Assembly: GCA_950022655.1 (NCBI GenBank)
Contig: OX465584.1
Span: 28,803,469 to 28,867,468, forward strand
From: Alentia gelatinosa
Lineage: Eukaryota; Annelida; Polychaeta; Phyllodocida; Polynoidae
DNA length: 64,000 nucleotides
Reading direction: 5' to 3'
The notes under the pieces are model-generated. The model was given only the letters and a program-made list of their open reading frames with translations, searched no databases and was not told where the DNA came from. The position numbers and the translations under genes were made by a program. Of the stretch, positions 22,805-33,150 are shown one piece after another; within the stretch, counting starts at the first letter, position 1, and the number at the start of each line of letters is the position of its first letter.

Positions 22805-23699
22805 CTGTACAATGCACCACAATTGAAAAGAGCGAATCGGGGGTTATTCAGAGTAGCAGTGCTGTTCTTTTTAATTTTGATTTTATTCCGCTGATGTCAT
22901 GTTCTTTTACAGTTGTGAGGCCAGACAACGCGGAGATAATGGCGTATAAGTGGTTGGGACACGCACAGCGCCATCGTATGGAATACGGATAATTAACCCT
23001 CTTACGAGCGTGATTAATGTGGAAAAATGTCATAGCTTGGTATCGTCTAGGAGAAGGGGTGGGGGATGGTATTTATCGCAACTATCCCGTGACTATTTCT
23101 CAGAAACTATATCTCAGGCTACAATGAGATTCGATGCCAATTGTCTCACACTATCAGGGTCCAGTAATCTGACGACATTAACTCAATCATAGACGCATAG
23201 GTCCAATGGTGACAGAATGCCTCAAAATACCTAGAAATATCCAGTTATTGACGGAAATAGTCCTATATCATGTGCACAGATATACACCACCGTGGCTGTA
23301 GGTGCTGTGTGCCGCTCGTCTTGAACCGTATCACACAGAGTGACTAATATTTACAGAGTAAGTCGGGGTTCTGTGACCTGACGGCATAGCCCTGAGTGCA
23401 GTTCCGTGTTAACACCTCCCAGCCAGGGTTCCCATGCTAAGGTCTAGGAGTCTGCACGCTGTGTGCTTCATAACTCTGACCTCCTGCCCGCGAACTGTGC
23501 CTTCCCGCCGCACTCACTGCCGCCTCTTATTGGGCAGGGTGAGATTTGCAGGTTCCAACCCGGTCTCCTTTGACTGCACACTTTACACGTAGGCTGGATA
23601 TCACCACCTCCACCCCTCTCCTAGTCTGACCTCCCTAGAGAGTCCTCGCTCCTCCAGGGTCCCGCCTGTATGTCTGTCTCCAGCATTCCCCCGGTACGC
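22805..23699. other. Non-coding stretch turning GC-rich
   Basis: No gene. A GC-richer patch lies at 23400-23640. GGTTCCAACCC at about 23552 resembles a tRNA box B, but I find no box A upstream. Confidence 0.45.
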
Positions 23700-24300
23700 T
23701 CACCCACCTTACCCGATGAATGTGGCGCCGGGGAAGGGTAGACGTGAGACGGAGAGGCTGGTAGGGTGGTAAGAGGTGGGTTAGACATTAGAGGAGAAAT
23801 GTAGGGTTGTTAGGTGGGGAGCTGAGATACGGGTTGGGAAGATGAGTTGTGGGGTCAGGGTTAGTAACGTCCTCATAGAGAGTGGGAGGCGGGGTGGGAA
23901 TGATGGATGGGACGCCCACCTACACACTTATTTTTCATATCCTTCAAATTTTGTATCCAAAAACAAATCAAAATATACCATAGAGACAAATAACGTGTAC
24001 TGTGAACGACGCATCATGGCATCAGAAGTGATTTCTATGAAGGCTAAAGGAATGTTCTGCATAACACCGGCGTGAAAGTTTCATGAAGTAAGTGAAATAT
24101 AAAACGCAAATACTCTGTGCAAAGTATGTTCTGTGAATGCTTTCTTTGAGCAACCACCGTGTTGAAAGGGTTAACGTTCTCTTCCATCACACCCACCTGT
24201 TGGCCACACCCTCCTCCACCCCACGTTACAACCCCAACCCCCTCCACCCCGCCCCAAAGCTTCATCTGTAACCTCCCCTAACTCTTTACGTCCCCCACAC
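23700..24300 (+). repeat. Strand-asymmetric G-rich then C-rich zone
   Basis: From about 23740 to 23920 the plus strand is G- and purine-rich, with repeated GGTGGG/GGTTGG motifs. From 24185 to 24300 it is C-rich with CCACCC/CCCCAACC motifs. The two parts are loosely complementary, about 400 bp apart, and could pair or form triplex-like structures. The minus-strand frame at 24171-24443 is Gly-rich because of this composition. Confidence 0.4.
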
Positions 24301-24334
24301 CACGTCTCACACGAGGAATAAGCCTGCAGCACGC

Positions 24335-24523
24335 ATGGCACAGGTGGCCAGTGTGCTCTCCCGCCCGCTGGGCATTGGGCTGCTCCGGTCGCCTGTCTGT
24401 CTCCGGGTCGTGTCTCAGGCTCCCGCCAGGCTGGTTCCTCCATCAGGAGGCACCAAACAGTCTGGCCACAGCTCAGACTCCGTCTCCAGTTCTGTTGACC
24501 AAAAGTTCACTAGTGATGGCTGA
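24335..24523 (+). CDS. GC-rich ORF with presequence-like N-terminus (possible exon or retrocopy)
   Basis: Opens at an ATG shortly after a C-rich tract and GCCTGCAG, which could be an acceptor. The first 35 residues are Arg-, Ser-, Leu- and Ala-rich with no acidic residue (MAQVASVLSRPLGIGLLRSP, continuing CLRVVSQAPARLV). This is the composition of a mitochondrial targeting sequence. A Ser-rich, more acidic part follows to the stop at 62 codons. Third positions are strongly G or C. Against it: a second frame (24351-24551) and the minus strand are also open, there is no convincing donor before the stop, and I recognise no protein. It may be a first or internal exon, a retrocopied 5' end, or chance in GC-rich DNA. 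Confidence 0.22.
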   Translation: MAQVASVLSRPLGIGLLRSPVCLRVVSQAPARLVPPSGGTKQSGHSSDSVSSSVDQKFTSDG

Positions 24524-24629
24524 CGCACCAGGGCTGATGTACGGTTACTAAAGCCACAAAAGCCAAATGACTTAAAGCCAGACTAATATACCATATTATC
24601 AAGAAACGTCACGAAATTTCATATAATTG

Positions 24630-24720
24630 TTTATATGGAATGAGTTGTTTTCGTGGAATGATATCACGAAGCAGAGCTGAGTGATATCTGTAGCAGAAGA
24701 CAACGAACGCCATGTAAACA
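24630..24720 (+). repeat. Palindromic repeat family B, partial copy 3
   Basis: TCACGAAGCAGAGCTGAGTG aligns with TCACAAAGCAAAGCCGAGTG of copy 2 (53110-53129). TAGCA and the following A-rich segment match as well. The flanking arms are degraded, so the copy is partial. Confidence 0.5.
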
Positions 24721-26295
24721 ACTGTATGAAATCAAGTGATGTTTATATTTTATCCTACAATGTCACATGTTTTTAACTTCATATATCACCTGTGTCATAT
24801 GAATATTATATGGCATAACCGTGGCATACAGTCACTCCATGTTAAGTCTATGGAGATGTATATGAGGGGTAGGATAAAGCCCAAAGCTCTCATATCTCAG
24901 AAGACGTATGTATTACTTAGAACTTATTTTTCCTTTTCTAGTACAATGGGTGTAAAAACAGTGGATAACTTATTCATGGAAGATCTGCTTGATTACAGTG
25001 AATAAAAGCTTTTTTCAACAAAAAATATATATATGGAAACGTGCAGAAACGGACAGTAGATGAAATTGATTGCCTCTGGTACCATACAAAGCAGATACGT
25101 ATCGTGTATCCTGCACGTATGTGTACTATAATACTCTCACAATCCATGGCCTGTGGCATCAGGATTCTGATGGAATTCTAGTTTGATGTCACATTAAGCT
25201 CAAATGGAATCCATGGAATAAACATGGGCAGCGAGGGGCAGTCAAAACAATCCTGAATCACTAGATCCGTGATTTCCATTCCAAAAGCCTATCACTGCGC
25301 AACACGCCCGGCAAATTTCGCTTGGCCAATGAGTCTTTGACGGAGTATAATGTTGCCGTCAACCGGCGACATTACCAGCGGCCGCGTGGCGACGACCCGC
25401 CTGGGAACACCACCTTGATTACAGGCGCTCCACAGCAACAAATGAAGCGTCGCCACCACGACACGGACCACGTGGCTGATTATACAGGGTCCCGGGAACC
25501 CGCCGAGACGGCTCACTGATTATACAGATTACAGGGCCCGGTCACTCAATCCACTCACTGAGAGCTATTCGCGGTACCTTGTCGACCAGAGATCCAAGAC
25601 TTGGTGAGAAAATTTAAGCAATATGGAAAAAAGAGTAAAAATATCTAGCGTGAAAAATTAATGGACATTGCAGGGCCTGAGTAATAAGCATGATATGGGA
25701 GGTGTGTATAACAATATAAATCATCTTTCAGTAAATAAAAAAGGCGGCGCCTTTCTGCAACTGTCATGGTGCTGCTTGTTTATATATTTAATGTTAACTT
25801 TCTGAAGATGACAGTAGACGTAAAGCCATTCCCAATCGTCAGGTAAATACATGTTCGCTGGAGAAACCATATTTGCCACATATCTCACTTGGGAGGGCTG
25901 GTTGACAGCACATTAGATGAAAATAACCAAATCTAAACCCTAACATCATTATCGCTGTCCGAGAAGTGCATCATCCGAAAATGGGAAAATGGCAAAGCAA
26001 GTTTTTCCTTACATATTTTCTGCCAACTCCCTGATAGAGAATCCTATCATACAGTTTGGTCATGACAGAGCTATATGGACACTCGTTTTGATGAGCTATC
26101 TAACCCTGGTAGCCCGCCTGCCAAGGTTTGCTGACCATTACTGGTACAGTGAGTGCAACAGACCAGAGAACTGTGTTCCCACAGTGTTTTCATCGGTGGA
26201 AGTAAAGGTGGTGATGGGGTGGGCGATCCCGTATGGGAGGCACTGAGGGCATGGTATCTATTAATAACTAGTCGTTGACCGTAATATAACGTAAC
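24721..26295. other. Non-coding stretch, no gene seen
   Basis: Short frames at 24736-25005, 25292-25519 (both strands) and 25989-26313 (both strands) have no domain pattern. A GC-richer patch lies at 25360-25540. No repeat recognised. Confidence 0.55.
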
Positions 26296-26390
26296 GGACT
26301 CACAGTACAGCACAGCTTGTCAAATGAGTCCTCACAGCTGGTACTTACCTAGAAACAAGAGAAAAAAAGAGAAATTCTCGTTAGATCTAT
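26296..26390 (-). other. Recursive-splicing ratchet-point candidate 2
   Basis: On the minus strand the tract complementary to 26351-26380 is almost all pyrimidine (CTCTTTTTTTCTCTTG) and ends TTTCTAG, directly followed by GTAAGTACCAG. The acceptor AG is at 26349-26350 and the donor GT at 26347-26348. A second donor, GTGAGTCC, has its GT at 26302-26303, which makes a 45-nt recursive exon at 26304-26348. The 18-nt core TTTCTAGGTAAGTACCAG is identical to site 1, and AGATCTAA lies upstream of both. This is the better of the two because its pyrimidine tract is longer and purer. Confidence 0.5.
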
Positions 26391-26571
26391 ATGACATGAG
26401 ACTAAGTAACAATCAGAATAATGTGAGCTGCATTAATGATACATGTATGATAACGACAAAAACTGACAACTCTCAGGTCATCCATGCCTTTAAAGGACGA
26501 TGAATGTGGGAACCCGTTATTCTAACTGCAATGTTGGTATACATCAATACGAGATATCAATATTACATGTC

Positions 26572-26640
26572 GATATCATATATAGATTATATATCAACTC
26601 TATACTGTATATAGTTGAAATATAATCTAAACATGATACA
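26572..26640. other. AT-rich hairpin of pre-miRNA size
   Basis: TAGATTATATATCAACT (26583-26599) and AGTTGAAATATAATCTA (26613-26629) are reverse complements except at one base. Inner pairs extend the stem nearly to a CTG loop, and weaker outer pairing reaches about 26572 and 26640. The hairpin is about 69 nt. It does not match any microRNA I know and could be a tiny foldback element. Confidence 0.5.
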
Positions 26641-26680
26641 TCAATAGCAGTTTTTCCGTTCAGCGCCACAACGCGGTCAT

Positions 26681-26693
26681 GTTGCATGGCAAC
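26681..26693. promoter_or_regulatory. RFX X-box-like site (imperfect)
   Basis: GTTGCATGGCAAC is an RFX-type palindrome lacking one central base of GTTGCCATGGCAAC. It sits in a short CpG-richer islet (26660-26720). Confidence 0.25.
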
Positions 26694-27421
26694 ACGGCCG
26701 TTCGGCCAAACATTGCGCTGTCCGATTGTGCCCAATGCATTCACACATAGGGTGTGAGTGGCGGGCATGAATGCAGAGGTGTTTTCTTCCAGATAACGGT
26801 GTTAGAACAAGCGAGGTTACTCTACAAACTAGGTCTGGTTGTCTAAACTTTAGAGTTGATAACTGTCTTGATTTTTATTTGTTTTTATTCAGTTAAAGAT
26901 AATGACAAGGTACATCCACCCGTAGGCATTCTTCCATATACCGGTCAACGGTTGCAAAAACATAGAATAATACAGTAGTGATTGACAAGGTGAGTTGTGC
27001 AGGACGTGTAACAGGGTAACTCAAGAAATGATAAATCCCAGTTGTTATATGGAGTGTTCGTTGTTCCACAGGTCATATTTTGATTAGCCAAAAATTAATT
27101 CCTTGCAGGTGTTTAAAGCCTTATATGCAAAATAGGTTATAAAAATACTCGGTTCTAACATGGACATACAACCTCAATTCACTTTCCATAGATATAACAA
27201 AGTAATTAACATTATGAGCTTACAGTCAAATGTAATCACCTGCTGCTATTGGTATAATATATTCAAAAGAATTAGAGCAAGATATATTCCTAAGAAATAA
27301 TCCAATATATTTCCTATTTCTAAACATAGCTGGGTATATTTTCTGCAATATCTAAGCTTTTTTTGTAAAACACATTATTGGATATGAATCTCAACCTAGA
27401 AGAATCCCAGCTCTCTACCAC
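26694..27421. other. Non-coding stretch, no gene seen
   Basis: AT-rich unique sequence with no repeat or gene recognised. Confidence 0.55.
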
Positions 27422-27510
27422 CATGTATATATACATGTGTATATACATGTATATATACATGTGTATATACATGTATATATACATGTGTATATACATGTAT
27501 ATATACATAA
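27422..27510. repeat. 24-bp palindromic AT satellite
   Basis: Nearly four tandem copies of ATGTATATATACATGTGTATATAC in shortened form. Each half-unit is close to its own reverse complement (TATATACATGTATATA), so the array can extrude cruciforms. The His/Tyr/Ile-rich frames on both strands here are products of the repeat. Confidence 0.9.
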
Positions 27511-27540
27511 ATATATATATATAATATATATACACACACA

Positions 27541-27580
27541 ATATCTATATATATGTATGTACATATGTATATATAGATAT
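27541..27580. repeat. 40-bp near-perfect palindrome
   Basis: Starts ATATCTATATATATG and ends ATATATAGATAT around a central GTACATA. It directly follows the AT satellite and a short AC run. Confidence 0.7.
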
Positions 27581-30017
27581 TTACATATATACTACCTATT
27601 ATATGATAATTGTTTTGGTTATTCCAGAGAGATGGATAAGCCTATAGTGGCCAGGCCCATACCAGTATATTTCTGCTACCCGTGTACATTGTTTGTATAT
27701 TATCTTATACTATCTGAAGTATTATTGAGGAAATATACACGTTTAACCTATCAAATTAAACCTGAAATACCATAGAGTATAATAGAATCGCTTTTAGTTC
27801 TCTAGAAATAATCTAAATGGGCATTATAAACGTATTACGCTCATACACTCAGTCATCCAATGATAAAGAATACATTGAGCAGGGGTATGCTTGGCTGCAT
27901 GCATTGCGTAACCACGTAGATAAGGCGCGCCACCGACCTGCGGAAAAAGGCCTATTTACATATACATGTACTTATATTTATTGGGTTGGTTTTATCATCC
28001 TAGCAAAAATAGTTTATCACTTCTCAACTGTGGTTCTATACTTCACTTTGATGTAAAACTCCCCTGAAACACTATGTCACCATCTTTCTCACTACTGAAC
28101 AGTCAAGGTGAGTGGAGCTGGATCTCTTAAACATCAATTTTCTCTTTTGTGAACATCTAATCAGCATCGTATTGTAAACCAAAATCTAGAGCCTCAAAGA
28201 ACCACAAAATACCCCATAATCATGCTACAAGAAAATATATACACTTAAAACCTCGATTCAAATTATTCTAACACAGATTGCCAATATGAGAAACGGACAG
28301 AATACAGACAGACAATCAAGACGAGGGTAGACATGCCAGCTGGAAAGCTAGCCCTGGTACACAACACAACGAAGTACGGGTGCCAAGACCTCTGTACTTG
28401 TTCATGTATCACTGCCCATTACTGATGATAATGCCGTTGTATTAGCCAATGCTATCACAACCATCATAGAAAAGCACCACATCGTATGTTGATAGCATGG
28501 TGAGTTTTTGTACTGATTCACAAGTGCAAAATTCAAGTCTTCCACTGACTTGACATTTCTCTATCGCCCAACTATCAATATCTTGATTAAATAGCAATTC
28601 AGGGTTGCAACAATAAAGCAATAATCAATTGTTAATGTCATCAAATTATGATTATTGCAAACAGAGAGATTAACAATTACTACAGTTAACTTTCCATAGT
28701 TCTTGCGCTATAAGCCTATAAGGAAGCACTTCCACCAGCTTTTGAAAAGGAACATAGCTTTGTGTTCACCAATGAACAACAGCCAACTGATTCTTTATTC
28801 TATAGACAATGTTTGTCGAAGTAATACACCTCTAGACATGCAATCTTCCTATAGATATTCCTCACGATTGATGCACTCGAAGGTCATCCAAACTCCTCAA
28901 CCCTGGGTTAACACAAGTCTGTGCCCTTATTCTCGTCCCCTTCAAGCTGAAGTAAATCCAAAACAACTTTACACAGGGGACTGCTCTGCAGCAGAGATTG
29001 ATCGAAACGGGGCAGTTTACCCAACGTGGACCCAGACAATGAAAACGAAACCGTCACCGCTCTCGGCTAGATGCGATGAGGCATGAGCACATCCAGTGAG
29101 CAGATGGATGTGTATGTGACTGAGCAGGTCAGAGTTGGTCGCGTATGTATACCACCAGAGCCCCCCTCCCCCCTCTCACAGTGTCTGCCGCTGGCTGGTC
29201 ATAGGTTTGCATAGGATATGTGGGCGAGGTATCCGCTGTGAGCTGCTCCGAGCTGGTCTGAGCAATACAGCACCGGCAGTCAATAGAGCCGCCAGAGCTA
29301 ATATACGCGCTGCAAGTGAGGCTACGCAATCAATGTGTCGACGAGGGGTGGGGACGGGAGATGGAGGGCGGCGGATTCGCCTGTCAATACAAGCACAACC
29401 AGCGGCTATTGTTTCATCACAGACACTGCCCTAATTGAAACACCGCGTGTCTTTATTTCGCTTGTTTTGGGGTATTTTTTACTCCATTGAATCGACTTCT
29501 TACCAAATACTAATTCATTTATATCTTCTACTCGAATGAGTCACGCCAAAGCCGATAATACAATCCAAAGTCGATTATGACAATTGCCAAATACAAACGC
29601 TGTCTTGATTTTATCAATATTTTGCCTGGTGTTATTTTCGTCGGTGGTCACGTACTTGTCTTTTCTGGGCTTAGCCATGTAGTGGCCGCCGCTTCTCTTC
29701 TTGTTGCTGTCCAAGCACTTAAAACCGAATCACAATCCTTATTGTGTTGCATCAATTAGTGTAATTTCATGTCATTAGACACTCAGACGCTGAAACATTA
29801 AACACGTTAGCGACCACTTCCTGCTCGCCTCTTGAGTTCTAAATGCTTCTCTTTGCATGCCTGTGGAACTACTTGCATGTGGAAAGTGAACGAAATGCGT
29901 GTAGGCAGCAGGCAGTCCGCTTACAAGACTGTAATTAATTCTGTAATCGCATCTCCACCAACGAGAAGCTGAACTCAGTTCACCATATCTTCTCATGGTC
30001 CAAAATGGACACATAAT
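27581..30017. other. Non-coding stretch, no gene seen
   Basis: Frames at 27817-28056, 28703-29086 and 29129-29434 (both strands) have no recognisable motif. A GC-richer patch lies at 29155-29400. An AG|GTGAGT string at 28107 lacks a clean pyrimidine tract. No repeat recognised. Confidence 0.55.
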
Positions 30018-30245
30018 AACAGGGACGTCAGTTGGGAGTTAGCAAAGAAGCGGAAATAATTTTCACGTGGAATTTGCTGCCTCAGAGAGACTAAGAAAAT
30101 GTAGAAAACACATCGATGTCAGCCATGGCATGGGGCCAAGTGTCTATAGGGAGGTTCACACTACCGTTTTATAGCACGAATGAGGCTCAATAAATATCGT
30201 TTTTGTTTTGTACAAGCAATAAGTTTTCTATCTTGGATTTCTGAC
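30018..30245 (+). repeat. Dispersed repeat family A, copy 2
   Basis: Starts with ACAGGGACGTCAGTTGGGAG and continues with CACGTGGAATTTGCTGCCTC, AGAGAGACTAAG, CATCGATGTCAGCCATGGCA, GGGAGGTTCA, GAATGAGGCTCAAT and ATCTTGGATTTC. This copy defines the 5' end shared with copies 4, 5 and 6. Confidence 0.8.
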
Positions 30246-31190
30246 CCAAAACGGAACCGCCTTTTTTATGTTTATTTTACCCTGTGTAGTGGGTAAAAAT
30301 CCTAGGAGATTTGAATTTATTGCCACAGAAACGAGAGGAAGAAACTGGTCATCGCATAAGTTTCCAAATAAGAAATTGACTTTTTACAAGTACACTCCAG
30401 CCACTTTGATAGCCACTACAAGCCGAACCGTTAAGCTTTGGATACAAATCAGGGTCCTTGTAGACTAAATCACAGCAGAGAGGACAGATGGAAAATAGAA
30501 CAAAAAACCAAGCCATTAACTATAACAGTGTATACTAGTCAAGACTCTACATCTGCGGTCGTTTGTCACCGAAGCGGTAAAAAGCATAGAGTGCTTGTAG
30601 CTGAGTGGCATCTAACCTGCTTCTATTCTGTCTACTGTGGCTGTGCATTTTCTACAAAGCGTGTTTTTTTCTTCTTCTCTGATAGAAACTTTATTACCAT
30701 GCACAAAGACCCGTTGAAGACTGGTGGTCCTTCCCGGGTGGTACAGCTCTGTCCCTGTCACGTCTTACACCATCATTACTTTCCCTATCAAATATCTGCG
30801 ACAAAGTGCACGAATGACATACGTATTCACGTGTTCATTATAACACGGAATTGACAATAATAGACACTATGAATAACCTGCATATCCTAACTTGGAAAAG
30901 TTTACAGAAGGTAGATTATTTTCTTTCGAAGATATGAAAGAACATTTTCGAGTCACGCCAGTAATTGGATGGATTATATTTTCCATGATTCTCCAATGTT
31001 TTTGTATGTATGCTAATGAAGGGTGTATACATACTCTATTTAGTACTGGGCCTCAATTCCCTAGTTATTTTTCAATTTAGAGATCAATCATTGTCTGGTT
31101 TAAATCTCAAAATATTTTGTCTGAAAATCATGAGTACTAAGACACTTCATCATGACGTGATGTTTCTGGTAGGAATTTGTTTACGAGTCA
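30246..31190. other. Non-coding stretch, no gene seen
   Basis: A 138-codon frame at 30438-30854 has no domain pattern or splice support. Nothing else seen. Confidence 0.55.
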
Positions 31191-31194
31191 CACA

Positions 31195-31325
31195 AACCCT
31201 TCACACCCTACAATCACCACACACACACCTCACCTACCACCATCAATGACCCTGCCCCCTTCACAACCCTCCCCCTTCCCGCCCTACTCAAGGCTTTCAC
31301 CCCTGAACTCAATCGCCATAGCAAC
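31195..31325. promoter_or_regulatory. C-rich tract ending in an RFX X-box-like site
   Basis: A CA/CCT-rich plus-strand tract (31195-31300) precedes ATCGCCATAGCAAC (31312-31325). That site matches the right half and centre of the RFX X-box (GTTGCCATRGCAAC) at 12 of 14 positions. Confidence 0.25.
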
Positions 31326-31744
31326 CCCGGTCAGATGGCCCCCTCAAAGGCTGAGGTCGTACGTGTATGGGAGGGGTGTTACTGAAGGTGAAGAGGTGAG
31401 TGTGTGTCTCTGCATGCTCGGGCCGAATCACCATGTTTTGACAACGACACTGTTTTGAAGAATTACCTAAAATAGAGATATGAAATATAACAAGCGACTG
31501 ACTTCCATGCACATTACTCCAGCGTAATATGTATAAGTATACAATTTACCAAAAATAAACGGAATGATGAAACAGGAAGAGATACTTGATCGAATTTCGC
31601 AATTTGCGCACTAATGGCAGGTTGATGTAGAGGCTATCTGGTGTTAATCTATGAAAAAACTTGAATATTGGGGTATGTATCCTTACCTGATTACCTAAAC
31701 GTACATGTCTTTAGATGACCAGGTTTCAATTTTCTCATAGAAGT
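31326..31744. other. Non-coding stretch, no gene seen
   Basis: Unique sequence. The frames on both strands at 31177-31512 are compositional. Confidence 0.5.
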
Positions 31745-32130
31745 TTAGGGGTCCGGTCAGTCGAGCGGTGGTATGTTCGGTTTATGCTAGAGGACATGGA
31801 TGCCGATCCCTGTTGTGTGGTGATTCTGGTGGGCCCATGCATGACAGTGCTATGGGTTTGCCAGATTACATAACTTGGTCTGTATATAAGGCCAAGTCCA
31901 TAGTACGTCGACAGGTTACTCTGTGTGTTCCTTCTTGTAGAGCAAACCCATTTGAGCCTCACGTCACTGGTAGTAGGTTTTTCCAACGAGTATAGAGAAT
32001 TGGTTTTTCCAAACACTCTTGGTGGTTGAGTAATGGAACTTGCCTCGGCTTGTGACTTACTCTCCCGGCTTTACTTGGCATTCCGGTGCCAAGGTACTGT
32101 ATAGAAAGGTATCAATAAAGATTGTTTACC
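31745..32130 (+). mobile_element. Long tRNA-derived SINE, about 385 bp
   Basis: The head carries box A CAGTCGAGCGG (31758-31768, 10 of 11) and a slightly expanded box B, GGATGCCGATCCC, about 40 bp downstream. The body runs through TCTCCCGGCTTTACTTGGCA and CATTCCGGTGCC to an AT-rich end, ATCAATAAAGATTGTTTACC. The frames at 31768-31995 and 31735-32016 (minus) are inside it and not genes. The end point is inferred from the AT-rich tail. Confidence 0.5.
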
Positions 32131-32169
32131 TAAGATCCAGAGTCTGGTGTTGTGTTGACTGGGATATGT

Positions 32170-32325
32170 AGACGCCATCCAAAGTCTATGGCGTTCTATG
32201 GGGAGGTTCAAATCACTGCTTTAATTGCTGTGAATGAGGCTCAATTAATATTATCTTTGTTTTAAACAAGGAGAAACAAGTTCATATCCTGAATATACAA
32301 AAAAACAATATGAAAAGGTGATAAG
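32170..32325 (+). repeat. Dispersed repeat family A, 5'-truncated copy 3
   Basis: Lacks the GGAATTT.CTGCCTC portion. Keeps GGGGAGGTTCAAATCACTG, GTGAATGAGGCTCAATTAAT, ATTATCTTTGTTTTAAACAA and AATATGAAAAGGTG. It lies 40 bp after the long SINE. Confidence 0.7.
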
Positions 32326-32499
32326 CTGCGTTCTTTGTAGGTAAAGACTGAAGCGGGGTGGACGGGTTCTAGCCTCTGGGAAGAGATGTTAAACGTAGTA
32401 GCGAAACAAACAGACTGAGCAATTTCCCCACAAACACCCTCGTACGGCACTAATGGAGCAGCTCTGAAATCACACACTCACGCAGTTGACCGGTTCAGA

Positions 32500-32725
32500 G
32501 AGCAGCTCACAGGACGGAGCTGACCGTACACCGTGCGTCTCCGTGCATGGCCTGACAAACTCATCATCTACTCACAGCTGACAAACTGCTCACAGCTGCT
32601 CACGCCTAGATCAGCCCACCGAGCGGCTCACTCGGCCGGCAAATCCGCCCGGTCACCACCCAGGCCTGGGCCACCGCGTGCCGCTACCAGGTCGCCGGCC
32701 GGCCGGTCCACACGGAGGAATTATC
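32500..32725. promoter_or_regulatory. GC-rich islet with paired CAGCTG E-boxes
   Basis: GC- and CpG-rich islet in AT-rich surroundings. TCACAGCTGACAAACTGC holds a CAGCTG bHLH core (32575-32580), and a second one follows at 32593-32598, 18 bp apart start to start. The islet ends in CCGGCCGGCCGG. The frame at 32533-32787 is Arg/Pro/Ser-rich, as composition predicts. A regulatory or unannotated 5' exon role is possible but unproven. Confidence 0.25.
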
Positions 32726-32879
32726 ATTACCACACACAAAGCTTCAGAGATGTGAAAGATGATCCTAGTGAAGAAACTTTTGAATAGAAAATAAAAGTTT
32801 AGCAAATAAGTTGATATATCCTTTGAGAATCATCGATACACCGATTGGTGATTGAGTTGATCAGGTCAGCTGGGTCATA

Positions 32880-33150
32880 GAGGGATGTGAGTTGGGATCA
32901 TAATCAAAAGGTTAAATATATTTCATGTGGAATTTTCTGCCTCTGAGGCTCTGAGGAAACATGGAAATCACGCCTGTGTCGAGCATGACATGGGTTGGGT
33001 CTGTGAGATACAAACCACTGTTTATTGGCGTGAATGAGGTTCAATTAATATTAACTGTTTTACACAAGGATAAAAAAATTTATGCCGTAAATGAAAAAGT
33101 GGATTTCCTTGAAAAAATGGAAATCTATCATCTCTGGTATATACCCATTT
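32880..33150 (+). repeat. Dispersed repeat family A, copy 4
   Basis: Shows AGGGATGTGAGTTGGGATCA, CATGTGGAATTTTCTGCCTC, GAGGAAACATGGAAATCA, GGCGTGAATGAGGTTCAATT, TTTTACACAAGGATAAAAAA and GTGGATTTCCTTG then ATGGAAAT. This is the most complete 3' half among the copies. The frame at 32961-33173 reads through the repeat. Confidence 0.8.

Noticed and set aside
27320..27775. Tyr/Ile/His/Met repetitive frames on both strands
   Set aside because: Produced entirely by the 24-bp AT satellite.
31768..31995. 75-codon frame with GDSGGP (serine-protease-like hexapeptide)
   Set aside because: GDSGGP is the hallmark around the catalytic Ser of trypsin-like proteases, but none of the surrounding residues fit that family, and the frame lies wholly inside a tRNA-derived SINE. 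The match is coincidental.
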